A DNA stretch of 64,000 nt from assembly GCA_029339195.1 (NCBI GenBank), contig JAPTJF010000020.1:124001-188000 (forward strand), read 5' to 3'. Positions 21,391-34,200 of the stretch are shown here, piece by piece (positions within the stretch are counted from its first letter, which is position 1; the number at the start of each line of letters is the position of its first letter). This DNA comes from Micractinium sp. NFX-FRZ (taxonomy: Eukaryota; Chlorophyta; Trebouxiophyceae; Chlorellales; Chlorellaceae). The translations under genes were made by a program, and so were the position numbers. A model generated the notes under the pieces. That model saw only the letters and a program-made list of their open reading frames with translations. It searched no databases and was not told the origin of the DNA.

Positions 21391-24300
21391 TCACGCCAGC
21401 TTCAGGGTTTTGCCGCAGCAGGACTTGAAAGATTTGTTGCTGGCCGGGCACTTGGTGTTCCTCCCCACCGCCATCCCCGCCAGCGCGCACCGCTGCCCCT
21501 TCTTGCCCACGTGGTCAAGCGGTACCATGGCGGCGGTACCGCTGGCACCCTCCGCCGCCCCCGGGTGCTCGCTCTTGTACTGCCGCCAGGAGCCCAGCAT
21601 GCGCTCCACCTGGCAGGGAGGCGCCGAGGGGGGGGGGGGGGGGGATAAGTTTGGAGGCAGCAGTGGGCGGAAAGGGACACAGGGACACAGGAAGCAGGAG
21701 CGCATGCCACGATTCGGCCCACAAGGATGAGACGGGGCAGGGGAAAAGGTGAGGTGGAGAGGGGGAGGGCAGGGGCAAGCAGCCAGTGCTGCGCTCTTCC
21801 CCTTCAGCCCAGCACCTATCCAGTGCAGCGTGCCGCCTGGCTCCACATCATCCCTGCCAGCTGTACGACACAACCATGGCTCATCCAAGGCTGCCCTGCC
21901 TGCCGCCCTGCATGCCATGCACACACCGACGGACCGGCGCACGCATACTCTCGACGGCCCAGACGCACGCCGCGCCCTCAGGGGACCGCGGCTCACCGCG
22001 TCCACGCTCTGCGGCATCTCCTTCCCCTCCTTCTTCAGCTGCGCCACCTTGCTGCAGGGCCAGTGAGGAAGGTAGGTCGAGTCAGGTATCAATGAACCGT
22101 TCTGCAGCTCCAGCATTGCAGGGTCAGACATGCAGGTTGGTAGAGTCAGGGGTATGGCAGTCAGGCATGCATACCAAGCGGATACATCCAGTGCCATGAG
22201 TCAGGCGGGGTGGGCGGGCACGTGGGCGGGTGCGTGAGGGTGCCGGCGCTGGGCAGCGGGCAAAGCATGCCCACCCTGGAGAGCTCGCCGTCCCCCGCTG
22301 CCACCAGCCACAATCCCGTCTCGACGCCCCCCCTTCCTGTGCAGAACGGCTCACAGGGCGCGCTGCACCGTGTGCACACCCCCCGCACGCTGCCAGCCCC
22401 CACCCCATTTAAGCTGCCAGGTCAGCCGTCAAGACACGTGCGCGCTATGGCCATGATGCATGCACGCTGTGGTCACTCACCGCGTGAGCTCCCGCGTCCA
22501 CAGGTAGCGCGCTATGCAGTCGTCCACTTGCTGCGTGGTGGCGCCCACCTGCGGCCAGGGCGGAAGACACAGGATGAGTTGGCAGCACCAGGGGCGAGGC
22601 AGGCGGGTGGGTGGTTGTGTAGGCACCGTCGGTGCAGGGCAGGCGGGTGCAGAGACAGGCAGCGGGTGCGGTGGGCCTCTGGGAGAGCCCGGCAGGCGGG
22701 TGAGCAGGAGAGCAAGGCAGGTGCAGGCTGGGGCAGGCAGGCTCGGAAGGGCAGGCAGGCAGGAAGCACAGGGCGCCGCCGGCATAGCCGCGTACCTGCC
22801 CCTCTTGGCACCAGCGCGCCCAGCACCGGGGCCGGCACTGGCACATAGACCCTCGAGCAGCCCCTGCCTCAACCTGTGCAGTAACATCAGCTCATCAAGC
22901 AACCACCTTTAGCCCACCTCATCCGCCACTCGCTGCCGCGCCGCCATGTCAAACAGCTGCAAGTCCTTCTTCTCCTCAAGCCGCATGGCGCTGCAGGGGC
23001 AAACTGGAGGCCAAAGGCGGAAAGCGCTGAACATCCGAAAACAGCAGGAAGGTGCCGGATGTACAGCGGTACACATCTGAGCCAGGACAGGGGTTGGAGC
23101 TAACCCTCACAATCCAGCGCATGCCCGGTGGGCTGATACGACCCGAACCTGCCCACCCCCGCCCAACCTGCCCGGTGGGCTGATTCGGTCCGAACCTGCC
23201 CACCCCCAACCAACCTGCCCGGCGGGCTGATTCGCTCCGAACCTGCCCACCCCCAACCAACCTGCCCAACGGGCTGATTCGCTCCGAACCTGCCCACCCC
23301 CAACCAACCTGCCCGGCGGGCTGATTCGCCTGAACCTGCCCATCCCCGCCCAACCTGCCCGGTGGGCTGATTCGCTCCGAACCTGCCCACCCCCAACCAA
23401 CCTGCCCGACGGGCTGATTCGCCTGAACCAGCCCACACCTGCCGAACCAGCCCACCCCCGCCCAACCTGCCCGGCGGGCTGATACGACCCGAACCTGCCC
23501 ACCCCCGCCCAACCTGCCCGGTGGGCTGATTCGCTCCGAACCTGCCCACCCCCAACCAACCTGCCCGGCGGGCTGATTCGCCTGAACCTGCCCACCCCCG
23601 CCCAACCTGCCCGGCGGGCTGATTCGCCNNNNNNNNNNNNNNNNNNNNNNNNNNNNNNNNNNNNNNNNNNNNNNNNNNNNNNNNNNNNNNNNNNNNNNNN
23701 NNNNNNNNNNNNNNNNNNNNNNNNNNNNCCGCCCAACCTGCCCGGCGGGCTGATTCGCCTGAACCTGCCCACCCCTGCCCAACCTGCCCGGTGGGCTGAT
23801 TCGCTTTGAACGTGCCCACCCCCAAGCAACCTGCCCAGTGGGCTGATTCGCCAAAACATGCCCACCCCTGCCGAACCTGCCCACCCCCAGCACACCTGGC
23901 CATGCCCTAATGGAAGTGAGCAACTCTGTGCACGGCAAACCATATCAGGGGGACCCACCGGAGCCTTACCTGATGACCTGCTCAAACAGGCGCAGCGTGC
24001 CCTTGGCCTGGCTGTCGTTGATGGAGGCGGTGCCGTGCACAAACCCCGTCAGGCTGCCCAGCTGGCGCGCGCGCTTGAGGGAGGAGGCAAAGGCTGCAGG
24101 GAGTGGGGGGGCATACCGGGGGGGTAAAGTGCGTCAGGAGTTGTGTGGCTGTGGGCAGCACAGGGCAGCCAGAGGGTCCGCACTTGATGCCTTCCCCTGC
24201 AATCTAGGGCAGCAACTCCACAGCAGGATGCAGGAATGCTGTCGGTGCGGGATGGCACGGGGCAGCGAATTGACCAGGATGATCCTGCAAAGGGAACCGC

Positions 24301-24875
24301 GCTGTGTTGAGCTGCCGCTCCCACCCATGCACCACTGCCGCTGCCACACACCCCACTGCCCCGGCATGTGCGCACACAGCTCACCCCCCACGTCACCACG
24401 GCTCCCCAACACGTATCAGGGAGGCTGCTCCCTTGCAACCGTGCTGCACTGGATGTCCATCTGCACGCTGCAGTGCACAAATTCATAAAATCATTCGTCC
24501 CCAATCTCCAGCTGCGTGTCCGTCCCCGCCACACTGTGCCAATCCATGCCAACCACTCCGCCCCGCTCCCTCTGCCCCCAACTCACTTTCTAGGTCCAGA
24601 TCTTCGACTGGTTTGTCCATCCCCAGCATGCTAGGCAGCTTAGACGCCAGCCACCCCGTAATGCCCGGCCCCTTGCCGCTGCCGCCACCATCTGCCGCCT
24701 CGCCGCTGTTTGTCGCGCTCCAGCGGTGCCGCAGCGCCGCGTGCAGCCAGGCAGGGCTCGCGGCAGCGCTGGCATTGCTGCTGGGGAGAGCTGCCGCTGC
24801 GGCTGTGGGCTGGCAGTGGGCCAGCTCGGCCAGCCGGGACAGCACTCGAGTCTGTTGCCGTAGAGACGACAGCAT
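21391..24875 (-). CDS. Organelle-type protein with SRP54 M-domain-like core and SEC-C-like tail
   Basis: Six exons on the minus strand: 24875-24587, 24093-23970, 22990-22918, 22548-22481, 22051-21997 and 21609-21391 (828 nt, 275 aa). The N-terminus (MLSSLRQQTRVLSRLAELA) is an amphipathic basic presequence typical of mitochondrial import. The core LKRARQLGSLTGFVHG..., RQRVADEVGATTQQVDDCIARYLW resembles the helical M domain of SRP54/Ffh, where KKMGSLSSL and GSGTTVQEVN occupy similar places; no GTPase domain is present. The C-terminus CALAGMAVGRNTKCPASNKSFKSCC resembles a SEC-C zinc motif. An organelle protein-targeting or RNA-binding role is a guess. The intron between exons 2 and 3 carries a minisatellite and an assembly gap. 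The gene is divergent from the FAS1 gene. Confidence 0.7.
21631..21644. repeat. Poly-G run
   Basis: About 14 consecutive G residues lie at an intron start of the minus-strand gene. They are a likely sequencing-error site but are outside the exons. Confidence 0.6.
23121..23905. repeat. 43-47 bp minisatellite interrupted by gap
   Basis: About 14 visible units follow the pattern GGGCTGATTCGCTCCGAACC + TGCCCACCCCCAACCAACCT + GCCCGGC, with a shorter variant using GCCTGAACC. The array lies in an intron of the minus-strand gene. Because unit lengths are often not multiples of three, all minus-strand frames stay open and give long repetitive ORFs that are not genes. Confidence 0.9.
23629..23728. other. 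Assembly gap of exactly 100 N
   Basis: One hundred N residues sit within the minisatellite. A round number usually marks an unknown gap size, so the true array length is unknown. Confidence 0.95.
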
Positions 24876-25401
24876 GGTCTGCAGTGTGGCGGGCTGGCAG
24901 GCGGCGCGTGTGGACAGTGGCGGCAGTCGGCGGCGGGCGGCGGCGGCACCAACACCCGCCGGCCGTTGCTGACTGCTGTCGGAAGCATCGCAAATGCCGC
25001 ATATTTTCCCCTCGGACTTCCTCGGGCAACAGCCGGCCAGCACGCCCCGAGCGACGCTGCTCGGGGTTTGCTTCCGAGCGGTGGCATTGCCCGGGTAGCA
25101 AGCTGGCTCCCCTTCCAACTCTTGATAAATAAACTTGCCTTTGAAGCGTCAGAGAGCGTCGCTGGAGAGTGGAGCGCTCGGGTTGGGTCCTGTAAACCAA
25201 CAGGGCTGCGGCTAAGCTCCCCTGCTGCAGTTTGGACAATACTATGCCTACGGGAGAGCATGCCCTGCAACGCAGGCAAGTTCACCCTGCTGTGGTATCG
25301 CAGCACGGTGCTGGGCGCGAAAACTTGACCTCGAGGAAGTGGCGATATTCCAGTCTCGTCATTTTGCACTGCACACCACACGAAGACACCTATACCACAG
25401 C
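24876..25401. promoter_or_regulatory. Divergent promoter region, SRP54-M-like / FAS1
   Basis: This 526-bp interval lies between divergent start codons. No named promoter element was recognised and no ORF is supported. Confidence 0.4.
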
Positions 25402-28042
25402 ATGCAGGTCGCTGCACTTGTGACTCTCGGAGCTTGCCTGGTCCTTGCAGGCGAGTCTACGGCTTCTGTACCTCGCGCCCGTCCGCATGCTTGATCGCAC
25501 AATCGCACGGGGGTGTGCGGCGCTTGGTTCCGCTTGGGTGTGGCGCGCCGGGGGCTCCCTGCGCCGCTGCTGACGCCGCCTGCCTGAGCCCGCTTGGACC
25601 GCCCCACAACAGGTCACGCCACCGCACAGGAGGGAAACCTGCTGCACCCGAACCTGAATACTACCGAACACTCACCGACTGGGCAGTGGAGACCAATCAC
25701 ATGCGGCATCTTTTGGTGGTCGAGGTGAGCCCAGGCACACTCCCGTCACGTGCATGACGCCTCCCGAGCCTCCCTGGAGCGGTGGAAGTGAGAAGGACTC
25801 CTCTCACAGTCCCTCCCCTCCCCTCCCCTCCCCTCCCTTCTGTCCTGCATGCTTTTCAGCCTATGACACATTCCCGTCACTTCACGTGTGCCTTACACAA
25901 ACCACTGGCCCCCCGCCCCCCCGCCTGCGCCACCCAAGCCACCCAACCCGCCCCCCCACATCGCAGTCGGCAGCCCCTGACCTTGCCACCTCTTTTGAGG
26001 ACCCCTCTTCTTTGCAATCGCAGGTGATCCCTCCCTGGCAGTGTGAGGGTGGGCTAGGGTTTCGAGGAGTGCCCCTCTGCCTCCCAGCTGCGCCCCCTGC
26101 CTTCCCTCTTGCATCCCCCGGGTGCCCCTCCATCTTCCCCACCCCCCTCCACTGCCCATACGGTGTGAGGGGGCCTGCGGCCCTGCCCCCCTGCATCATG
26201 GAATCTGTCTTGCCCTAGCGCCCCTCCAGCTTCCCCATCCCCCACCCCACTGCAGACCCGGTTTGGGAGTTAATGGCCAAAGTGGACGGCATGCGCGACT
26301 TTGGGAGCATGATGGCACGCATTGACGACGACGCACGCTACAGAGCGGGGATGGAGATGGTGCGTGCACAAAGATAAGGGTGGGTGGATGGGACGGTGGA
26401 TGGCACAATCTCGACATGATGTGGGTTCGCTCGAGCTCGCCGGTGCAGAGGGGGCAGCGGCATGCGGTCACTCACTGGCTGGGCTCTGCTGCTGTTGCTG
26501 CTGCTGGGGTCTGTCACGCATGCTTCATTGCGGAGAAACGGACTGTAAACACAAACAGGCAAGCAAGCTGCCGGCGGGCTGCTGCTTTCACCCACAGCAT
26601 GCCACGCCTCTGCTGGCATCCGTCCATGGCGCTGCAGTTGGTCAAGTACAATGTACTGCCTGACGAGGCCCTCACGTACTCCGAACTGCGTGACCTGGCG
26701 GACCAAGGCGCCAACCTGACGACGCTGGCTGGGCAGGAGGTTGGGGTGAGTGGGCTGCATGCAAGGGGGCGGGGTGGAGGCGGGGAGCGGCCAGGGGGGC
26801 ACTGGCGGCGGGGTGCCGGCTGCAAGGGAGGAGCGGGGAAGGGCCTCCAAAGGAGAGAGAGCCAACAAGGCAGCAGAAAAGGGCCTCCCGGGCCTCCCAT
26901 GAGCGGCCTCTGCTGCCTGCCTTCCGGTGGCAGCATCTGGCTCACACCTGTGTTGTCACGTCATGCTGCGCCCTGCTGTGCATGCAGACCATGCTGAGCG
27001 ATGAGAGCGCCGCGGGAGCTGGCAACCTGACACTGATACCCGCAGGGCGGGAGATTGGGAACGTTCAGGTGCGGCAGCGGCGCTGGCGGCGACACAGGCG
27101 GGGGGCGGGCAGGGTTGGGAGGGTTTGCAAGCAGGTGCCGTGCTGCCGGGGAGTAGGCAGCAGGCATGGTGCCGGGCGGGCACGGCACACGGGCGAGGCA
27201 AGAGTCATGTGCACACCTGTGCTGCTGCCCAGCCAGCCAGGCGCTCCACAAGTGGAGCCTCCGCCCTCCAGCTCTAGATCCCTCAGATGCTCCTGCCACA
27301 GTGTGGACCCCAGCTACTGCATCGGGGATCCACAACCATGCCTCACACCCCGCCGTGCTATGGTGCGCTGTGCTATGCTGTGCTGTGCTGCGCTGCGCTG
27401 TGCTGTGCAGGTGCTGGCAGGGCCCGACGTTTACGCAGGCAACGCCACCGTGCTCTCCCTTGACAAGGTGTGTGGCTGTGCGGTGATGACAGCTGGCACA
27501 GGGACCCCTGCTTCACCAAACAGGGAGTGCTCTGCTCCATGGGGAGCCTCAGTGTGCCCCGCCCTGCTGAGTCGAGCATTCACAGGAAGTGAAGTGTGTG
27601 CGGGAGGTGGGCGGTGAGGGGCAGCAGCAGGACAGCCGCACATGGGCAGCCAGCCAACTGGGGGTCCGCCTGGCTGCAGCCTGCCGACTGTCACTGCCAG
27701 CCAGTGGGCTCCCATCCTCCCTCTCTTTGGATGCATGAGATGAGATGCAGTGCTCCTCCCAGATATGTCGAGCCTGTTTGCAAGTGGGCCCTGAGCCGCT
27801 GGCCGTGGCCGGCCAGCCAGGCAGCACTCCCAAGGTGGATGCAGGGCAGGGAGCCCAGCGCGCCTGGGGGGGGCGGCGACCGGTGGCAAGGGGCCGGGTT
27901 CCAACTCTGCAAAGCAGCCACACGGGCGCCGCCACGAGCTCCCGGCTCTTCCCCTCAGCTGTCCGTGCAGGCAGACACACCGTCTGTGCGCGCCGCTGCG
28001 TCCAACTGCAGCAACTCAAACAGTGCCCTGTTCATTATGTAA
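25402..28042 (+). CDS. Secreted single-domain fasciclin (FAS1) protein
   Basis: Eight exons: 25402-25450, 25630-25724, 25967-26048, 26256-26359, 26638-26745, 26988-27068, 27411-27467 and 27959-28042 (660 nt, 219 aa). A signal peptide (MQVAALVTLGACLVLA) is followed by one FAS1 domain. It shows the weak first motif (HLLVVESAAPDLATSFEDP), the H-box-equivalent VKYNVLPDEALTYSELRDLA and the terminal strand VLAGPDVYAGNATVLSLDK. FAS1 proteins are extracellular adhesion modules. The short C-terminus (SNCSNSNSALFIM) does not look like a full GPI signal. Intron 1 appears to use a GC donor (GCAG|GCGAGT); reading through instead meets a stop within 50 bases. The gene is tail-to-tail with CYP97, with 203 bp between the stops. 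Confidence 0.75.
26118..26215 (+). repeat. Ghost of FAS1 exon 3/intron junction and acceptor tract
   Basis: GCCCCTCCATCTTCCCCACC...CACTGCCCATACGGTGTGAGG duplicates both the pyrimidine tract before exon 4 (26218-26255) and the TGTGAGG donor area of exon 3 (26042-26050). It lies inside the same intron. Confidence 0.6.
27363..27410. repeat. TGTGC/TGCGC pentamer run
   Basis: Repeated GCTGTGCTGTGCTGCGCTGC ends at the acceptor of FAS1 exon 7. A similar run occurs in the phosphoesterase gene near 51172-51210. Confidence 0.8.
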
Positions 28043-28245
28043 TTCACAGTTATGTGGGAGCAGCGCCGCATCTAGTATCGTCATTATCATGCAAAATTGA
28101 AGCGCAGCAAAGGTGCAGCGAGGGGGAGAGCAGTGCTTGTGTGTATGCGATGCTGCGGGAACAGATTGAGCATTGCGGGTAACCTGGGAGTAACCAGGCG
28201 GGCAGCACGCAATGCAGCAAAGCCACCCACCGGCGCCGCCGCCCC

Positions 28246-31200
28246 TCACGCCGCACCCACCGCCGCCGCCGCCGGCTCCGCCGCCGGGCCGCTGCCGCTG
28301 CCGCTGCTGCCGTCCCGCCGGCTGACAATCATGTAGAGCCCGTTCTTGGTGTGGATGGTGGCACCGGTAGTCATGCCGGGGTCGTGCCCCGGCTGCGGGC
28401 GGAAGTCGTACCGCTTGATGGCCACCGCCAGCGCCACCACCGCCTCCATGAGAGCAAACTGGTCGCCCACGCACTTGCGGGGCCCGCCGCTGCAGGGGCG
28501 GGGAGGTGACGGTACCAATGGAACACAGGTCAGGTCCCCTGTGGTGAGATGAGAGCGGCGGATCGCAGCAGCAGGCGCAAGGGATAGGGGGCCATGTGCG
28601 TGCGCGTGCTGAGCAGGCGCCAGCACGAAGGCGTGCAGCAGAGCAGCGGTGCAGTGGTCGGGACCACCCAGCATCCATCCACTGGGCAACACTGGTTTGA
28701 GGACCTTGACGGCACTACCAAAACCCACCCACTAGCCCCACCTGAAGGGGATGTAATTGTAGTCGGTGCACGGCTGCCCATCTCAGCACCAGGTTCTTTG
28801 GCGACCAAACCGTGCACCTCACAGGCCCACTCGCACCCACCCCCCCACTCAACCCACCTGAAGGGGATGTACTTGTAGTCTGTGTTCTGCTCGTTGGGCA
28901 CGGGGCCGTCCAGGGGGAAGCGCTCGGGGATGAAGTCGTCGGGGTTGTCCCACACTGCAGGTGGGTGGGGCCGACAAGGACGTGTTGTGAGCTGAGTCAG
29001 AGGTGGAGGCGCTCCAGATGAAGGCTTGATTGGGGGGACAGGGGCAGGACGCGTGTTGAGGGTCAACACGGGGGAGAGTGTGCCCCGCACGGCACCGGAC
29101 CACCCACCCATGTTCAATGCCACGTGATGGGGAGCTGCGGGCGCCGCCGACCGAGACCAACCATCCATCCACCCTGCCTGGCCCCCCCACCCGCTGTATC
29201 CAACGAATTCCCTTTCCCTCCCTAAAATCTATCGGTTACACGCCCAACCGTGCGCACCTGCCGGGGAGCGGTGGATGTTGTACACCGAGATCATGACGTC
29301 CTGATTGGCGGGCACGGTGTAGCCGCCTGGGGGAGAGCGGGGGAGGGGGAGGGGAGGAGGACCGGAAAGAGAGGGTGAGCAGTGGGCATGGCAGATGGCA
29401 TATGGTGTAGCAGCCTCGGGGCGGGGGGGATGAGGGTGTGGCAAAACTGCACCAGTATGTTTCACCTGTTGTACTTTTGCACACACTTCACACAAGACAG
29501 CACCTCCACACCCCGGTGTGCCGCGCTCTCACCGGGCAGCGTGTCCTCCACCAGCGCGCGGCGCAGCAGCACGGGGGGGTGCGGGTACAGCCGCATGCTC
29601 TCGTTCACGCAGCGCATCACGTACTTGAGGGCCATGTAGTCCTCTGCAGCAGCGAGGCAACAAGGGAGGTGAGAGGTGTGGGGGAGTGAGAGAGGAGATA
29701 GGGGCAGGGTTATTATGAGACAACAAGGGAGGTGAGAGGTGTGGGGGAATGAGAGAGGAGACAGGGGCAGGGTGTTCATGAGCAGCGCATGACGCACTTC
29801 AGCGCCATGGGAAGGAAGAGGGAAGGGAGGAAGAGGGGAGGAAGAGGGGAGGAAGGGTGGGAATACGGGGATGACGGGGGGGATACAAGGGTAGCGCATC
29901 AGGGGCCATGCAGGAGGGGAGGAGGGGAGGAGGCATGGGGGGTAGACAGGGGTGATGGGTGGTGAGGGTGGGGACAAGTTCCGCGCTACTAGTGCAACGG
30001 CCATGCAGCCCTCTCGGGCCGAGGGGAGGAACATCGGTGTGGGTGCCAGTGTGGCTGGCAGTTGGCGGTGGGTGCCCAGGCTGCCTTCCCCCAGCTGGCT
30101 GCTCTGCCACATCATGCTGCTGGTGCTGTGCTGTCATGCTTGCTGTGCTGTGCTGTGCCTGCTCACCCATGGTGGGCTTCTCCCGGTCCCCCAGCACGCG
30201 GTCCACCTCCTCCTGGGCCTGCAGGAATGAAAGGAACGCATGGGAACACAAAGATGGTCAGTTCCTCACGCCTATAATAGTGCGACTGCCTCAACATCTC
30301 CCTCCAACACGCGGTCCGCCTCCGCCTGGGCCGGAAGGAGTGGAAGAGCGCGACATACAAACGACAAAGGGAATTTGTACATGGGTGTAATAGCGCGACT
30401 TGCATCAACACGTGTCCCAGCAGTTTAGCATCTGGTCCACCTCCTAACAGATAGATCCACACTGCAGCGCCAATCCAGAGCCACAGCCCATCAGCTGCAC
30501 GTCCTTGCACCCAGAAAGAAGCGAGCAACAGCAGCACAAACTCCCAGGTCTCCGCCCCACCTTGCGCACCTTCTCGGGGGTGCATGCCGGCAGGTCCACC
30601 CCACACTGCTCCCAGCACACCCCTGGCAGGTGCTTGCCCTCAGACGCGGGCAGCATCAACAACGCCCCATCATCTCTTCAAGGTTCCCAAGCCCGGCGCC
30701 TGCAGGTCCACCCCACGCTGTGTCTCAACACACCCCTGGCAGGCGCACACCCGCAGAAACACGCCCGCAGAAACACGCGGAAGCAGCATCAACAACGCCC
30801 CACCTTGCGCATCTTCTCGGGGTTGCGCGCCAGCAGGTCCACCGTCCAGGTCAGCACAGAGCCGGTGGTCTCGTGGCCCGCCACCTGCGCACAGCACGCA
30901 AAGCGCAGCGGGCTCAGCATGGCACATTGGCAGGGCACAGCACCGGGCTGAGCACGGCTGAACGCACACCTGCCTGCTGCTGTGCAGGAGCAACGTTATG
31001 CCTGCAGAATGTGTGCGAATTCACCGCCAGCCGGGCGCTCTGCCAGCGTGGCAGAAAACCTCCAGCTGAGAAGGGCTGAATGCCTGCCTGCCTGCCCCAG
31101 TGCGGGAGCAACGTGATGCAGGCACCGTGTGTGCAATCCACCGCCAACCGTGCCCCCGAAGTGGTGGCACCCCGCCTGCCTGGCACCCTGCCAGCCTGGC

Positions 31201-34200
31201 GGCTGAGTCAGCGCACCAGCATGGACAGCAGGTCGTCGCGCAGCTGCTCGGCGCTGACCTCCTCCCGGGAGGCGATGAGGAAGCGCAGCACTGCAGGGGC
31301 AGGGTTTGGGGAGGTGGAGGAGTGGGTGAATTGATTGGGTGGGTGGGAACGGAGGCGATGAGGAAGCACAGCAGAGCAGGGGCAGGGCAGGGCAGGGCAG
31401 GGCAGGGCAGGGCGGGGAGGGTGGAGTGTGTGGGAAGAGGTGTACGGTGTGAAGGGGGGCGACGGCGCGGGAGGGGCGGACGTCTTGCACACCGACGACT
31501 TGCCACCTCACATGCCGTTTTTGTTCAGACACAGGTTGGCTTTGGTGAGCCCTACCGGAGGGGTCGGAAGCGTTGATGTAGCCCTCCTCAAACTGCGCCG
31601 CCTCCTCCTCCGCCTCCACCATCGCCCGGCACTGCGCAATCAGCTCCTCCGTCGTGCGCCTGCAGGTGGTGGAGGTGGAAGGATGCGAGCAGTGGTGAGG
31701 AGCTGTGGAGGGTTTGCAGGCTGGGTGAGGAAGATGTGGGCGGTGTGCTTGCACTGATTTTGACAACAAGCAGCAGGGAAGTGGACACGATCCCCTCCGT
31801 GGTGCACCCGCTGAGGGAAACGGGAACAGCTGCCAACCCCTGCTGGCACTGCGCAATCAGTTCCGCGGCCAGGCGCCTGCAGCCGGGGAGCATTAGCCCT
31901 AGAGCTTCCTGGCCCACCCACAACCCTTCCTCTTTCCCTCCCCCCTCCCCCCCCGTGCCTGTGGCACAGCTCCGATGTGCCCATGCCCACCTGATGAGGT
32001 CTACTGCCGCGGCGGCCTTGCGCTGACGTGGCACAAACAGGTCGACCAGAGGCAGCTTCCAGTACGGCAGCAGGTCGGTGGCGCGCGTCTCCGTCTCCTT
32101 GAGGGCTGTGTACACCGCCTGCACAGGGACAGCACAACAACGACAGCACAGGTGACGCTGTGGTTCTAGCTCGTGTTGCAGTTGCTGTTGACTACGACAC
32201 GCGGGGCGGGACTGCAGGGCAGCTGGCCGGCCAGCAGGTATGACAGCCTCCTTCAGGCTGGTGCGCCGCAGGAGGTGCGCCGCCTCTTGAAAGAACAGCA
32301 CGGCATGTGACAAGGTGCTACCACTGCACACCATCATCTCCGGAACAACAAGGCACGTGACAGGGTGCCATCACTGCACATCAATAATTTCCGGAACAGC
32401 GAGGCATGTGACAAGGTGCCACCACTGCAGCACATCAGCATGCAGGCGCACCTGGATGACAGGCGACTGCGTGTTGAGGGCGTCAAAGTCGTAATTGAAG
32501 ACGGCCTTGCCGATGACGTCCAGGGTGAGCTGGCTGAAGCAGGCCTCCACGTCGATGGGCTTGCCTGGGCGGGGTTCGGGAGGGATGGGAGGAGGGTGGG
32601 CCAGGGAGGAGAGCAGGGCAGCGGGAAGAAAGCAGGCTTCCACATCGACGGGCTTGCCTGGGGGTAGGTAAGTGCAGGGGGTGAATGGGAGGAGAGTGGG
32701 CTGGGAGACGAGCAGGGGGACCGGAGGAGGGTGGGCCAGGAGGGCAGGGCGGCGGGAGGAGCGCAGGGCGGAGGCAGGGACGGTTTCGCAGCGTACCGCT
32801 GGGGGGAGCAGGCGTCCCCCCGCCCCCCGTCCCCCGCCCCCCGCTCCTCCTCCTCCTCCTCTAATGGCCATCACAGCCACAAACAAAGCCTCACCCGATG
32901 CCGCCGCCTGGTCCAGCTTCTTGTTCAGGTGCAGCGCCGACTCGCCAAACACGCGGTCCAGCATCACCTCCAGGTACCCCCTGCATTGTGGTGTGTATTT
33001 GTGGGCAGATGTATACAGCAGGGGCGGTCAGCAGGGCGCGGGGTGGTGGAGGAAAGAAGGAGGAGCCCCACCTCCAGGTACCCCCTGCGTTGTACTGGTG
33101 AGTACAATGAAGAGGAAAGGTGGGTGAGCTGGGGTGGCGCCACTCCGCCAGACCCCACTCGTCCACTCCTACCCCGTGCCATCCTCACTGCTGCTCCCTC
33201 CTGCACAACATCACCCGTGCCACCCGTTGCCGTGCAACACATACCCCACAGCCCCGTGGCATATGCGCCCCTGCACCCACCCCTGCAAAGGCACACCACA
33301 CGGCCCCACCGCCTCTTCCCCCCTCCCACCTGTGCAGCGCAGGCCCTCGGCCTTGTGGCAAAAGCACCCCCCTGCCCCCTGTAATGGCACGCTCCACACC
33401 CCCATCGCCCCTTTCCCCTCATCTCCTCCGCACCTGTGCAGCGCGGGCCCCACGGCCTTGCGGCGCACGCGCCACTGCTCGCCTCCCGTGATGGCAAAGC
33501 CCTCGCCAAACAGGAACTTGGACACCTCGGCCACCAGGCCCTTGACGTAGATCGGCTTGTTGGGGTTGTCTGCATGCGAGGGAGGGACGGAGGGAGGAAA
33601 GACGCAGATCGGCTTGTTGGGGTTGTCTGCATAAGCGGAGGGGAGGGGTCAGGCTCGTTGGGGGTGTCGTCTTGGAAGGGGGGAAAGAAGGGGGGCAGCC
33701 GTGTTGGGGTTGCCTGCGACAGGGGCAGGGAAGGAGGGCGAAAAGGATGGGAGGGACCGAGAGAGGGTTTGTCGGCGCCGCAGGAGGGAGGGGGAGAGGA
33801 AGGGCAGTAGGGCGGCACATCAATGCTGTTTGTTCTGTGCTGGCGCTTGAAAACATGATGACACATATGGCATCAAAGAGGTTGGCAACAGGGCCTCGCA
33901 CAAACACTGGCACCCGGTGTGGCCGCACCCACGCGAGCCCGCAGAATTTGAGCCACACCAGGGTGCTGTGCATGCTGCGCCTGCCCCCCACCCACCTGAG
34001 GCGCGCAGCACGTGCTTGGCGCAGTCGGGGTCCGAGATGACCAAGAAAGAGGAGATGGGGCCTGCAGGAGGGAGGAAAGAGGGCAGGGAAAAGGAGGCAT
34101 CAGTTGGGCTGGCACAGGCGGCAATGAAACCTGCTGGGGTGGGGGCAGCGGGCAGGCACGGCCGCTCTCTGTGCACACAAGGACAGGCTGCCTCACCCAT

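Noticed and set aside
23121..23905. CRISPR-like direct repeats
   Set aside because: Units abut each other without unique spacers and the genome is clearly eukaryotic; it is a minisatellite.
22976..24042. Three overlapping minus-strand repeat proteins of 267-320 residues (RISPPGRLGGGG units)
   Set aside because: They are products of a non-multiple-of-three minisatellite read in each frame, cross the N gap and lie in an intron.
24094..24300. Extra exon of the SRP54-M-like gene (IILVNSLPRAIPH)
   Set aside because: Phase does not match exon 1, whereas exon 1 joins directly and in phase to the exon starting at 24093.
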